From Arcicella sp040387735 (GTDB taxonomy: Bacteria > Bacteroidota > Bacteroidia > Cytophagales > Spirosomataceae), in NCBI GenBank assembly GCA_040387735.1, contig JAZKDE010000027.1, positions 34,797-98,796 on the forward strand: a stretch of 64,000 bases of DNA, given 5' to 3'. A program made the translations under genes and the position numbers. Every line of letters starts with the position of its first letter. The stretch's first letter is position 1. Under the pieces are notes generated by a model, which made no database searches, was not told where the DNA came from, and saw only the letters and a program-made list of their open reading frames with translations. This document shows, one piece after another, positions 53,341 through 62,100 of the stretch.

Positions 53341-53550
53341 ATCTGAAGAGAAAATATTTTTTAACAACTTGGTCATTTGGCTTTCCAAACGCTGATTATC
53401 AGATAGATAAATTTGTAAAAACTTTTTAATAATTTATTTCGTATATAGAATATGAGGTAGATTTTGGGGATTTAATTTAAATTTCACCCTTTTTAGAAGG
53501 AATTTAGTACCTAATTTTCATTATTCATTAAATCACAAAACAACAATAAA

Positions 53551-54024
53551 ATGAAACCATTAGCATTAGTGCTGTCGATTGGCTTATTAATTTTTGCTTG
53601 TAGCGGATATGCTCAACAAGACAAGCCTCGAAAATTTGAAGTGACCAAAACTGAGATGGAGTGGAAAAAGCAACTCACGCCCGACCAATATGTGGTAACT
53701 CGCCAGAAAGGAACTGAGCGGCCATACACAGGTGAATATTGGGATAACCACGAAAAAGGGAAGTATCAGTGTATTTGTTGTAAATTAGATTTATTCAGTT
53801 CTGATACAAAATTTGAGTCTGGAACAGGGTGGCCTTCATTTTGGAGTCCAATTAATAAACAAAATGTGCTGGTAGCGACGGACAATAGTCACGGAATGGT
53901 AAGAGATGAAGTAGAATGTAGCCGTTGTGGTGCTCATTTGGGTCACGTTTTTGATGATGGGCCAAAGCCAACAGGTAAACGTTATTGCATGAATTCTGCT
54001 TCTTTGAGCTTTGTTAAGAAATAA
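53551..54024 (+). CDS. msrB: Exported peptide-methionine (R)-S-oxide reductase MsrB
   Basis: MsrB reduces the R isomer of methionine sulfoxide in proteins. This 157-residue form has an N-terminal leader ending in IFACSGYAQ, either a lipoprotein (Cys17) or a cleaved signal peptide, so it works outside the cytoplasm. The zinc ligands C74/C77 (CICC) and C123/C126 (CSRC), GTGWPSFW, GHVFDDGP and the catalytic Cys146 in RYCMNSASL are all present. It is monocistronic. Confidence 0.95.
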   Translation: MKPLALVLSIGLLIFACSGYAQQDKPRKFEVTKTEMEWKKQLTPDQYVVTRQKGTERPYTGEYWDNHEKGKYQCICCKLDLFSSDTKFESGTGWPSFWSPINKQNVLVATDNSHGMVRDEVECSRCGAHLGHVFDDGPKPTGKRYCMNSASLSFVKK

Positions 54025-54057
54025 TTGATTTAGACCCAATTTTATAATTTTTTAGCA

Positions 54058-54126
54058 GTCAAAAAGTTTAGAGTTGATTCAGTATATTACCCTCATAACG
54101 GGTTTATTGTCCCTAAACTTTTTGAC
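54058..54126. terminator. 69-bp inverted repeat after msrB
   Basis: GTCAAAAAGTTTAG (54058-54071) and its exact complement (54113-54126) enclose a small ACCC/GGGT stem. It may terminate msrB or be a repeat element. No other copy was seen in the window. Confidence 0.5.
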
Positions 54127-54215
54127 GCTCAAACTTTTTAACTCTCTAACTTCTTTAACTCATCAAACTTTTATCGTAAATTGTCGCTTATTTTCGATAG
54201 ATAAATAAGTGAATA

Positions 54216-56825
54216 ATGGACAAAATAAAACAACTCATTAAAAATCTTTCTATTACTCTCAAAACAGCCCTGCTGAATGTTCTACATTGGCTTTGGGTAA
54301 AATTTGACATTTTATTAGTGAAAGTCTTAGGAGAGGAGAAGGTTGCGACACTTTATAAGCAACTTGACCTGATTAAAACCAACTATTGGGATGCAAAGCA
54401 AAAGGTATCTAATGCAGTTGAAGAACGAATAGATAAGGACTCCTTTTATTATAGCACTATTAAAAAACTATGGAAAACCTTTGCGTGGATAGTATGTTTG
54501 GGTTTTTTCTACTTGTTCTGTATTCAGACTAATTTTTTATGGCTCACTGGTGAAATGCCTTCGGTTGGTGAATTGCAAAACCCCAAACTTTCGCAATCTT
54601 CTGAAATTTACTCTGCTGATAATGTTTTAATGGGAAAATTTTTCTTGGAAAATCGTACACCCGTTAAAAATTATAAAGACCTTTCTCCATATTTAGTTAA
54701 AGCATTGGTTGCTACGGAAGATTCACGTTTTTACCAACATTCGGGAATTGATTTTAGAGCTTTGTTTGGCGTAGCCGCTGGTGTTGTGACGGGTGCAAGT
54801 GAACGGGGTGGAGGAAGTACAATTACCCAACAATTAGCTAAAAATCTCTTCAAGACTCGTAAGAAAGAAGGCGTTACTAAAAAGGGACTGTTAGGATATG
54901 TTCCTGGTTTTAAAACGTTGGTTATCAAAACGAAAGAATGGCTGACTGCCATAAAATTAGAGCGTTATTATACTAAAGAAGAAATCATTATGTGGTATTT
55001 GAACACGGTTGATTTTGGTAGTAATTCTTATGGTATTAAAGTGGCAGCAAAGACTTATTTTAATACTTCACCCGATAGCTTAAATGTACAAGAAGCGGCG
55101 GTTTTGGTAGGAATGCAAAAGGCGACTAATACTTATAATCCTCGCAGAAATTATGATAAATCCTTAAATCGTAGAAATACCGTTTTGTCACGAATGGTGA
55201 AAGCTAATTATTTGCCGAAGGTAGCGTATGATTCGTTGATAAAATTGCCAATTGTTTTGAGAATTAACGAAGAAACGCCTTACGATGGAACGAGTAATTA
55301 CTTTAAATCTGCCGTTGCTAAAGCTTTAGAAAAGTGGGCGGACACCAGTGATGTTGAATTGGATTTATACCGAGATGGTTTGAAAATTAGAACGACGATT
55401 GATTCTCGTATGCAAACTTATGCGGAGACTTCCGTGCAAGAAGGAATGAGGGTTTTGCAGAAAACTTTTGATAATCATTGGTCGGGAAAAAATCCTTGGT
55501 CGGATGAAAAAGGCGTTGAAATACCTGGATTTATTGACACTGTTGCTAAACGAACAAGTTATTATAAATCGTTGGCCGTAAAGTATAAAAACAATCAGGA
55601 TTCTATTTGGTATTACATGAAGAATGTTAAGAGAAAAATGTGGGTTTATTCACGAAATGGTAAAGGAGAAGAGCAAATGACTATGAGTGCCTATGACTCA
55701 ATTGTTTATTATAAGCGTTTTCTTCAATCGGGAATGATGTCCATGGATCCATTCACAGGGCATATTAAAGCCTGGGTTGGAGGGCTTGATTTTCAGTATT
55801 TTAAGTATGACCATGTAAGTCAAGGTCGTCGCCAGCCTGGTTCAACTTTCAAGCCATTTGTTTACACCACTGCGATTGATGGCCCCAAAAATATGTCACC
55901 TTGTACCCAAATTACCGACGAACCTTTTGAGATTGAAATTGAAGAAAAAGGAGAAAAGAAAATTTGGCGACCACATAATGCTGACGGACGTTTTAGTTAT
56001 TCTACGATGTCTTTACGACGAGCAATGGCACGTTCTATCAACTCTTGTGCGGCTTGGTTGACGAATGAAGTTGGACCTGATTCTGTGGTTTATTATGCTC
56101 ATGAAATGGGGATAAAAAGCCCACTTTCTGCTGTTGCTTCGATTGGACTTGGGTCAAATGATGTAACGCTTTTTGAAATGGTGGGAGCTTACGGGTGTTT
56201 TCTGAACGAAGGAATTTACACCGAACCAATGTTAGTCGTGGAAATCCAAGACCGTAATGGAAATGTAATTCATACTTTTGAACCACAGCGTCACCAAGCA
56301 ATTAGAAAAGAATCGTCTCAATTGATGCGTTATATGTTGGAAGGTGGACTGGAAGAACAAGGCGGAACGTCACAAAACTTATGGTCATTCAAGGATTTAT
56401 TTGAAGGAAAAGATAAATATAAATCAAGATTTGCGGGAAAAACGGGAACAACCTCAAATCACTCCGATGGTTGGTATATGGGACTTACCAGTAATTTAGT
56501 GACTGGAACTTGGGTTGGTGGTGATGACCGCTCGATTCACTTCCGAAGCGGGGCTTATGGCGAAGGCTCAAAAACGGCTTTACCACTTTTTGGACGGTAT
56601 ATGTCCAAAATCATTAAGGACCCAACTTTGGAAGCCTATCATCCCGTACCGTTTGAAAAACTTGACCCTAAAAGAATTACTAAGGAATTTAACTGTACCG
56701 CAGTTTTCACGCCTCGAACGGATACGCTTTACTATGATAGCACTTTTGTCGGTTCGGATACTTTAGCACCACCAGTTAGACCAGCGAATGAGGCGAAACC
56801 TGATACATCGACTGGAAAACAATAA
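54216..56825 (+). CDS. Class A penicillin-binding protein (PBP1A type)
   Basis: An 869-residue bifunctional peptidoglycan synthase. After a cytoplasmic region and one transmembrane helix (about residues 92-110, WIVCLGFFYLFCIQT) comes a GT51 glycosyltransferase domain with VATEDSRFYQHSGID and GGGSTITQQLAKNLF. The transpeptidase domain has the SxxK motif GSTFKPF, an SxN motif SINSC and the KTG motif GKTGTTSNHSDGW. The N-terminal cytoplasmic extension of ~90 residues is somewhat long. hemF follows after 12 nt and may be cotranscribed. Confidence 0.95.
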   Translation: MDKIKQLIKNLSITLKTALLNVLHWLWVKFDILLVKVLGEEKVATLYKQLDLIKTNYWDAKQKVSNAVEERIDKDSFYYSTIKKLWKTFAWIVCLGFFYLFCIQTNFLWLTGEMPSVGELQNPKLSQSSEIYSADNVLMGKFFLENRTPVKNYKDLSPYLVKALVATEDSRFYQHSGIDFRALFGVAAGVVTGASERGGGSTITQQLAKNLFKTRKKEGVTKKGLLGYVPGFKTLVIKTKEWLTAIKLERYYTKEEIIMWYLNTVDFGSNSYGIKVAAKTYFNTSPDSLNVQEAAVLVGMQKATNTYNPRRNYDKSLNRRNTVLSRMVKANYLPKVAYDSLIKLPIVLRINEETPYDGTSNYFKSAVAKALEKWADTSDVELDLYRDGLKIRTTIDSRMQTYAETSVQEGMRVLQKTFDNHWSGKNPWSDEKGVEIPGFIDTVAKRTSYYKSLAVKYKNNQDSIWYYMKNVKRKMWVYSRNGKGEEQMTMSAYDSIVYYKRFLQSGMMSMDPFTGHIKAWVGGLDFQYFKYDHVSQGRRQPGSTFKPFVYTTAIDGPKNMSPCTQITDEPFEIEIEEKGEKKIWRPHNADGRFSYSTMSLRRAMARSINSCAAWLTNEVGPDSVVYYAHEMGIKSPLSAVASIGLGSNDVTLFEMVGAYGCFLNEGIYTEPMLVVEIQDRNGNVIHTFEPQRHQAIRKESSQLMRYMLEGGLEEQGGTSQNLWSFKDLFEGKDKYKSRFAGKTGTTSNHSDGWYMGLTSNLVTGTWVGGDDRSIHFRSGAYGEGSKTALPLFGRYMSKIIKDPTLEAYHPVPFEKLDPKRITKEFNCTAVFTPRTDTLYYDSTFVGSDTLAPPVRPANEAKPDTSTGKQ

Positions 56826-56837
56826 ATAGCACTAACC

Positions 56838-57731
56838 ATGAATAAAGAACAGATATCGTTATATTTTCAAGAACTACAAGACCAAATTTGTAAGGCTTTA
56901 GAAAAAGCCGACGGAAGTGGAAAATTCCACGAAGATAATTGGCAGCGTGAGGGTGGTGGAGGCGGTAGAAGCCGTGTTATCCAAGAAGGTAAAGTGATTG
57001 AAAAGGGTGGTGTAATGTTCTCGGCAGTTTGGGGAGATTTACACGAGAAAATGCTGGCTTCGATGGGATTAACCGAAAAAGTCGATTTCTTCGCTACTGG
57101 TGTATCTATTGTATTACACCCCAAAAGTCCACTCGTACCCATTATTCACATGAATGTTAGGTATTTTGAAATGTCGAATGGTACTTTTTGGTTTGGTGGG
57201 GGAATAGATTTAACGCCTCATTTTGTTGTTGAAGAAGATGCTCGCTGGTTTCACCAATATTTGAAAAAGGTTTGTGATAAGCATAATCAAAACTATTATC
57301 CTAAATTCAAGACTTGGGCGGATGATTATTTCTTCAATACGCACAGAAATGAAACTCGTGGCGTTGGAGGAATATTTTTTGATTATCAGAAAACGGATGA
57401 AACTCGTAATAAAGAACAGTTATTTGCCTTCGTAAAGGAAATAGGGGAGTCTTTCGCTCCAATTTATACCCATTTCATGAAGAAAAACAAGGATTTACCT
57501 TTCACCGAAAGAGAGAAAACCTTCCAAATGCTCCGCCGTGGCCGATACGTAGAGTTTAATTTAGTTCACGATAGAGGAACAAAATTTGGCCTTGAAACCA
57601 ACGGTAGAACAGAATCAATCTTAATGTCGATGCCTCCTGTTGCGAATTGGGTTTATAATTTTCAGCCCGAAGAAGGTTCGGAAGAAGAGAAAACTTTATC
57701 ACTCCTGAAAAAAGGAATTGATTGGGTTTAA
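56838..57731 (+). CDS. hemF: Oxygen-dependent coproporphyrinogen III oxidase HemF
   Basis: HemF decarboxylates coproporphyrinogen III to protoporphyrinogen IX using O2 in haem synthesis. The 297 residues are normal. The conserved blocks are WQREGGGGGRSRVIQEG, ATGVSIVLHPKSP, WFGGGIDLTPHF, GVGGIFFDY and RRGRYVEFNLVHDRGTKFGL. It lies 12 nt behind the PBP gene, and a strong terminator follows 40 nt after its stop. Confidence 0.97.
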   Translation: MNKEQISLYFQELQDQICKALEKADGSGKFHEDNWQREGGGGGRSRVIQEGKVIEKGGVMFSAVWGDLHEKMLASMGLTEKVDFFATGVSIVLHPKSPLVPIIHMNVRYFEMSNGTFWFGGGIDLTPHFVVEEDARWFHQYLKKVCDKHNQNYYPKFKTWADDYFFNTHRNETRGVGGIFFDYQKTDETRNKEQLFAFVKEIGESFAPIYTHFMKKNKDLPFTEREKTFQMLRRGRYVEFNLVHDRGTKFGLETNGRTESILMSMPPVANWVYNFQPEEGSEEEKTLSLLKKGIDWV

Positions 57732-57770
57732 GCCCCCAATAGGAATTTAAATTACGGCATATTATTTGTA

Positions 57771-57810
57771 AAAGGAGAAGATAGACATTTACTATCTTCT
57801 CCTTTTTTTA
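57771..57810 (+). terminator. Intrinsic terminator after hemF
   Basis: A perfect 15-bp stem AAAAGGAGAAGATAG/CTATCTTCTCCTTTT with a 7-nt loop and a run of seven T. Confidence 0.9.
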
Positions 57811-57832
57811 TGCTCGGAAAGATTCCTTACTT

Positions 57833-58606
57833 ATGAAACGATTGTTTATACTACTAATTTTAAATATACCATTTTGTCTAAAAGCTCAAGATTTAAACCT
57901 GAAAGGCTTTAGTCCAAATTATTATCAGACTGGTAATGTTGCGGGAAATTTGGGGTATAATCTTAATGTTTCTTCAATTTCCTCATTGTCGGAGACAGTC
58001 AATAATAAAGAATTTCCGGGGGGGCAATTACATTTTGTGGCTCAATTATTATTGATTCAAAAAATTAATAAGCACTTGACCACAGGCATTGGTTATGGTT
58101 ATGGAAATCATAATATTTTTGGACTGAAAGAAACCGAAAATCGGTATTTGGGACAAGTTGGTTATTTGCATAATCTTGGAAAACTATCCATTAATCACCG
58201 TTTACGATATGAGTATCGTATGCCAATAAACCTAAAGACAACGATAAAAGATGATGCGTCAATTTTGCGTTATTAGACGTATTTTACACTTCCATTTTAT
58301 AATCCCAAAGAAACAAAGACCGGTTTCTATTTATCGGCTTCTAATGAGGCTTTTTTGTATCTGAAAGGAGCTACTAATGGCCCCGTAAGTGCTAAAAATG
58401 GTGTGTATGAAATGTCAAATTTATCGGAAGATTGGGTACACGTGGCGGGCGGATATAATTTGGGCAAAGCACGAGTGGAGTTGGGGTATTGTTTTCAAGC
58501 CTTAATTAGAGATAAACAATTGGATGTTAGATATTTAAATTTAGCCCAAATCAATGTATATGTCAATCTTAATTGGGCAGATTTACAGTCTTGGTGGTAT
58601 TTGTAG
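57833..58606 (+). pseudogene. DUF2490-like outer-membrane protein with one premature TAG
   Basis: One frame runs from the ATG at 57833 to the stop at 58606, broken only by TAG at 58274-58276 (ILRY-stop-TYFTLPFYNP). The signal peptide (FCLKAQ), the beta-strand pattern, NHRLRYEYRM and the closing LNWADLQSW fit the DUF2490 family of about 230-260 residues. Restored it would have 257 residues. A C-to-T change of CAG to TAG is the simplest cause; a sequencing error is possible. Confidence 0.75.
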
Positions 58607-58734
58607 ATTATTTTTAATACACTGAATGCCTTGTTAATTAAGTTTTATAACTTTGGGGAAGTTCCCAAAATAAGCTATTTTGCAATTTTAAGGACTAATA
58701 ATTACTTAGTTAACGATTGTACTGATAGTTTTTT

Positions 58735-58790
58735 GAGAGGTTTATTATTGAGTAGCACTGAAAATGTAATACTCAATAAAGCCTCTTTTC
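58735..58790 (+). terminator. Long hairpin downstream of the DUF2490 gene
   Basis: AGAGGTTTATTATTGAGTA pairs with TACTCAATAAAGCCTCT with one bulge, then TTTTC. It is a plausible terminator, although 130 nt after the stop. The rest of 58607-59181 shows no gene. Confidence 0.55.
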
Positions 58791-59181
58791 TTATTTTTTA
58801 GTTACACTTGATATTTGCCTTTACTTTCTCAATTTTCCTACATATATTTACATATTAAATCATGATATTGTTATATAAATTTAATTAATTTCTACGATAA
58901 TACTTCCTATTCTCCTCAATAAGTACCAGTCTTTTCCTGAAGTTTTAGTAAAACATTTGCCAATTATTTATCTATGTTTATCCGTTGTGAATTTATTTCT
59001 GGATAATATTTGATTTACGATACCGCTGGTGAGTGTATAAATTCCCTACTTTCAATAAACAACGTTTATAATTATTTCTATTATGCTTTTAACGTTAGTT
59101 CATTTCCGAATATTTGAATGTGTTGTGTAGATTTTCTACGTAAAACAAATTTCATAACTTACCAATAATAATCTTAAACTC

Positions 59182-62100
59182 ATGAAAAAATTCTATTCTC
59201 GACTATTGTTGATAGTCTTTTTCTGCATTTCGTATTTTGCAATGTATTCGCAAACCGTAATTAACCCATTAGTTTCAAGTAGTAATCCGAAACTACACTT
59301 CGGACTTTCTGAATTGGTTCGATTAAATTCAACCAATACCAATTTCAATGAAACTAATGTTGCTAATTTTTCACTTTTGGCATTTAAGAACAATAACACA
59401 AAGGTTAAAGTTGATGTTATTTCGAAAGGTAATGGCGATATTCTTTATGAAGAATTGACAAAATTGGGAATAGAAATTATCGCTCGTCAACAAAACTTTA
59501 TCACTTGTTGGGCAGAAATTAGCCAGATTAATACCTATTTGAGTAGAGCTCCCAGTATTGTTACAATGCGTTCATGGCTCAAACCGATGAATAATTCGGG
59601 GCCTGTTCTGTCGCAGGGTGATGCTGCTCAACGCTCAAACCTTGCCCGTGTTTTAGGGGTCAATGGTACTGGTGTAAAAGTTGGAGTTCTTTCTGATAGT
59701 TATAATAATTTAGGCGGGGCTAACGCAGGAGTTACTGCTGGGGAATTACCTGGCAATACCAACCCTCAGGGTTTTATAACGCCAATTACCGTTTTGTCGG
59801 ATATTGCCAGCGGTGGTACTGATGAAGGCCGAGCAATGATAGAAATTGTGCATGATGTGGCCCCGGGAGCTCAATTGTATTTTTATACAGCCTTTAATTC
59901 AGAAGCTGATTTTGCCGCAGGAATTCGTGCCTTAGCTGATGCAGGTTGTAAAGTAATTATTGATGATGTTTTTTATTTTGACGAACCATTTTTTCAAGAT
60001 GGTATTGTGGCTCAGGCGGTTGATTACGCCGTGAATGTAAAAGGAGCAACCTATTTTTCATCGGCGGGTAATCAGGCTAATCAGTCTTATGAAGCCCCTT
60101 TTCAAGCATCTACTTATGAACCTATTGCAGGGGAAACAGCTCATAACTTTGGTACAGCGGATGCTCCAATTTATTTTCTTCCTATTAGAGCTACAAGTAC
60201 GAATGGTTTTAGATTGGGGTTTCAATGGGATGAACCTTACCTTTCTGCGGGCAATGAGTCGCCAGGCTCGGCATCGGATTTAAATATTTACATTGCCAAT
60301 TTCAATAGCACTACGAATGTTTATACCTTAGCAGCAGGTAGTTTTGGTGATAATATAAACCAAGATCCATTTGAATTTACTTCTTTGTCTGGTGTAGCAA
60401 CAAGATATATTTTAATCACGAAGAAATCGGGACCCGACCCAACTCGAATTAGATTTACTAATTTTTCGGGGGTAAATTGGACAACCTCAACTCCGCCTAC
60501 CGTCGTGGGGATAAAGGCAGGAGCAAATGCAGGGCACTCAAATTCTGTTGGTGCCATTGCTTGTGCCGCAGCGAGTTATGATAAAACGCCCGCTTTTGGT
60601 GTAAATCCACCCACGGTAGAATCTTTTTCGTCGAAAGGAGGTACAAAAATTATGTTCTCTAAATTTGGGGTTCGTTTGCCAGCACCCGTAGATCGTTTTA
60701 AGCCTGAAATTACAGCCCCTGATAATGCAAATACTTCATTCTTTTTTGCTGGTTATGATTACGAACCTGATGGGAAACCCAATTTTGCGGGTACATCTGC
60801 TGCTGCTCCACATGCAGGAGCAGTTGCAGCATTAATGCTGCAAGGAAATCCATTACTGACTCCCGCTCAAATAAAAACTGCTTTGATAAATTCGTGTACG
60901 GATATGGATGACCCAACCACAGACGGATTTGATACTGGGTTTGACTACGGTACAGGGAATGGTTTAATAAAAGCTGATGCCGCTGTTCAGGCAACTATTA
61001 ATCCCAATTGTGCTTCTGCAGTTATTACTACTACTCGTTCCACTACTTTTTGTCAAGGAGATTCGGTTATTTTTAATGCCAGTATAGGAACAGATTATAC
61101 GTATCAATGGCGAAAAAATGGCGTAAATATCAGTGGAGCAAATCAAGCTCAATACATTGCCAGAGTTTCAGGTAATTATTCCGTAACAATCACTCATTTG
61201 GAGTGTACCGTTTATTCTGAACCAATAACTGTGGTAACGAATGTTGGAACTTTACCGCCTAATACTATTAGTAAAGCTATCCTTTTGGGAACAACAATTA
61301 CCGAAGGAAATGGCTTACAAGCATCAGGTACTTGTCTTGATTCCAGTCCAAGTACGATTACTTGGTGGGATGCCATCTCAGGAGGAACGCAAGTTGGAAC
61401 AGGAATTGAATTTATTCCAACGAATACCGCTGTGGGAGTTTATACGTATTATGCTCAAGTGAGTTGTAATGGAGGAGTTGGTTGTAATACCAGTGTTCGC
61501 AAAGCAGCTACTCTTACTATAACGGACGTACCTGTAGCCACAGGAGCAAATCTTTGTTTGGGATATTCGGTAAACCTTACTGCCACGGGTTGTTTAGGGG
61601 TAGGGTTAGTCTTGAAATGGTATCAAACTGCGGATAATGTAGAGATAATAATGCCTGTTTCTCCAACAATTTCAACGCAATATTATGCTAAATGTCAACA
61701 AACTATTGATGCTACTGTTACGCTGAGTGGAAAAAGTAATGATGTAACCGTTACGGTAAATCCAGTAACGGGAGTAACGCCATCCGCTGGTAGTAATTCT
61801 CCTATTTGTGCAGGTAATACCCTCAATTTAACCTCTGATGGTGGTACTTCTTACGCTTGGACTGGTCCAAATTCTTTTTCATCATCACTTCAAAATCCAA
61901 CTATTGCAAATGCCACTATTACTGCCACTGGTACTTATAGTGTTGTGGTAACTAACGAAAATGGTTGTACTGCTATGGCAACGGTAGAAGTAACGGTTAA
62001 TCCAATCCCTACTGCTACGGCAAGTAGTAATTCTCCGATTTGTTCGGGTGTAACCTTAAATTTAGCGGCAAGTGGCGGGGAATTTTATGCTTGGACTGGT

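Noticed and set aside
57833..58606. Stop-codon recoding in the DUF2490 gene
   Set aside because: No selenocysteine- or pyrrolysine-type context is visible. A single nonsense change is simpler.
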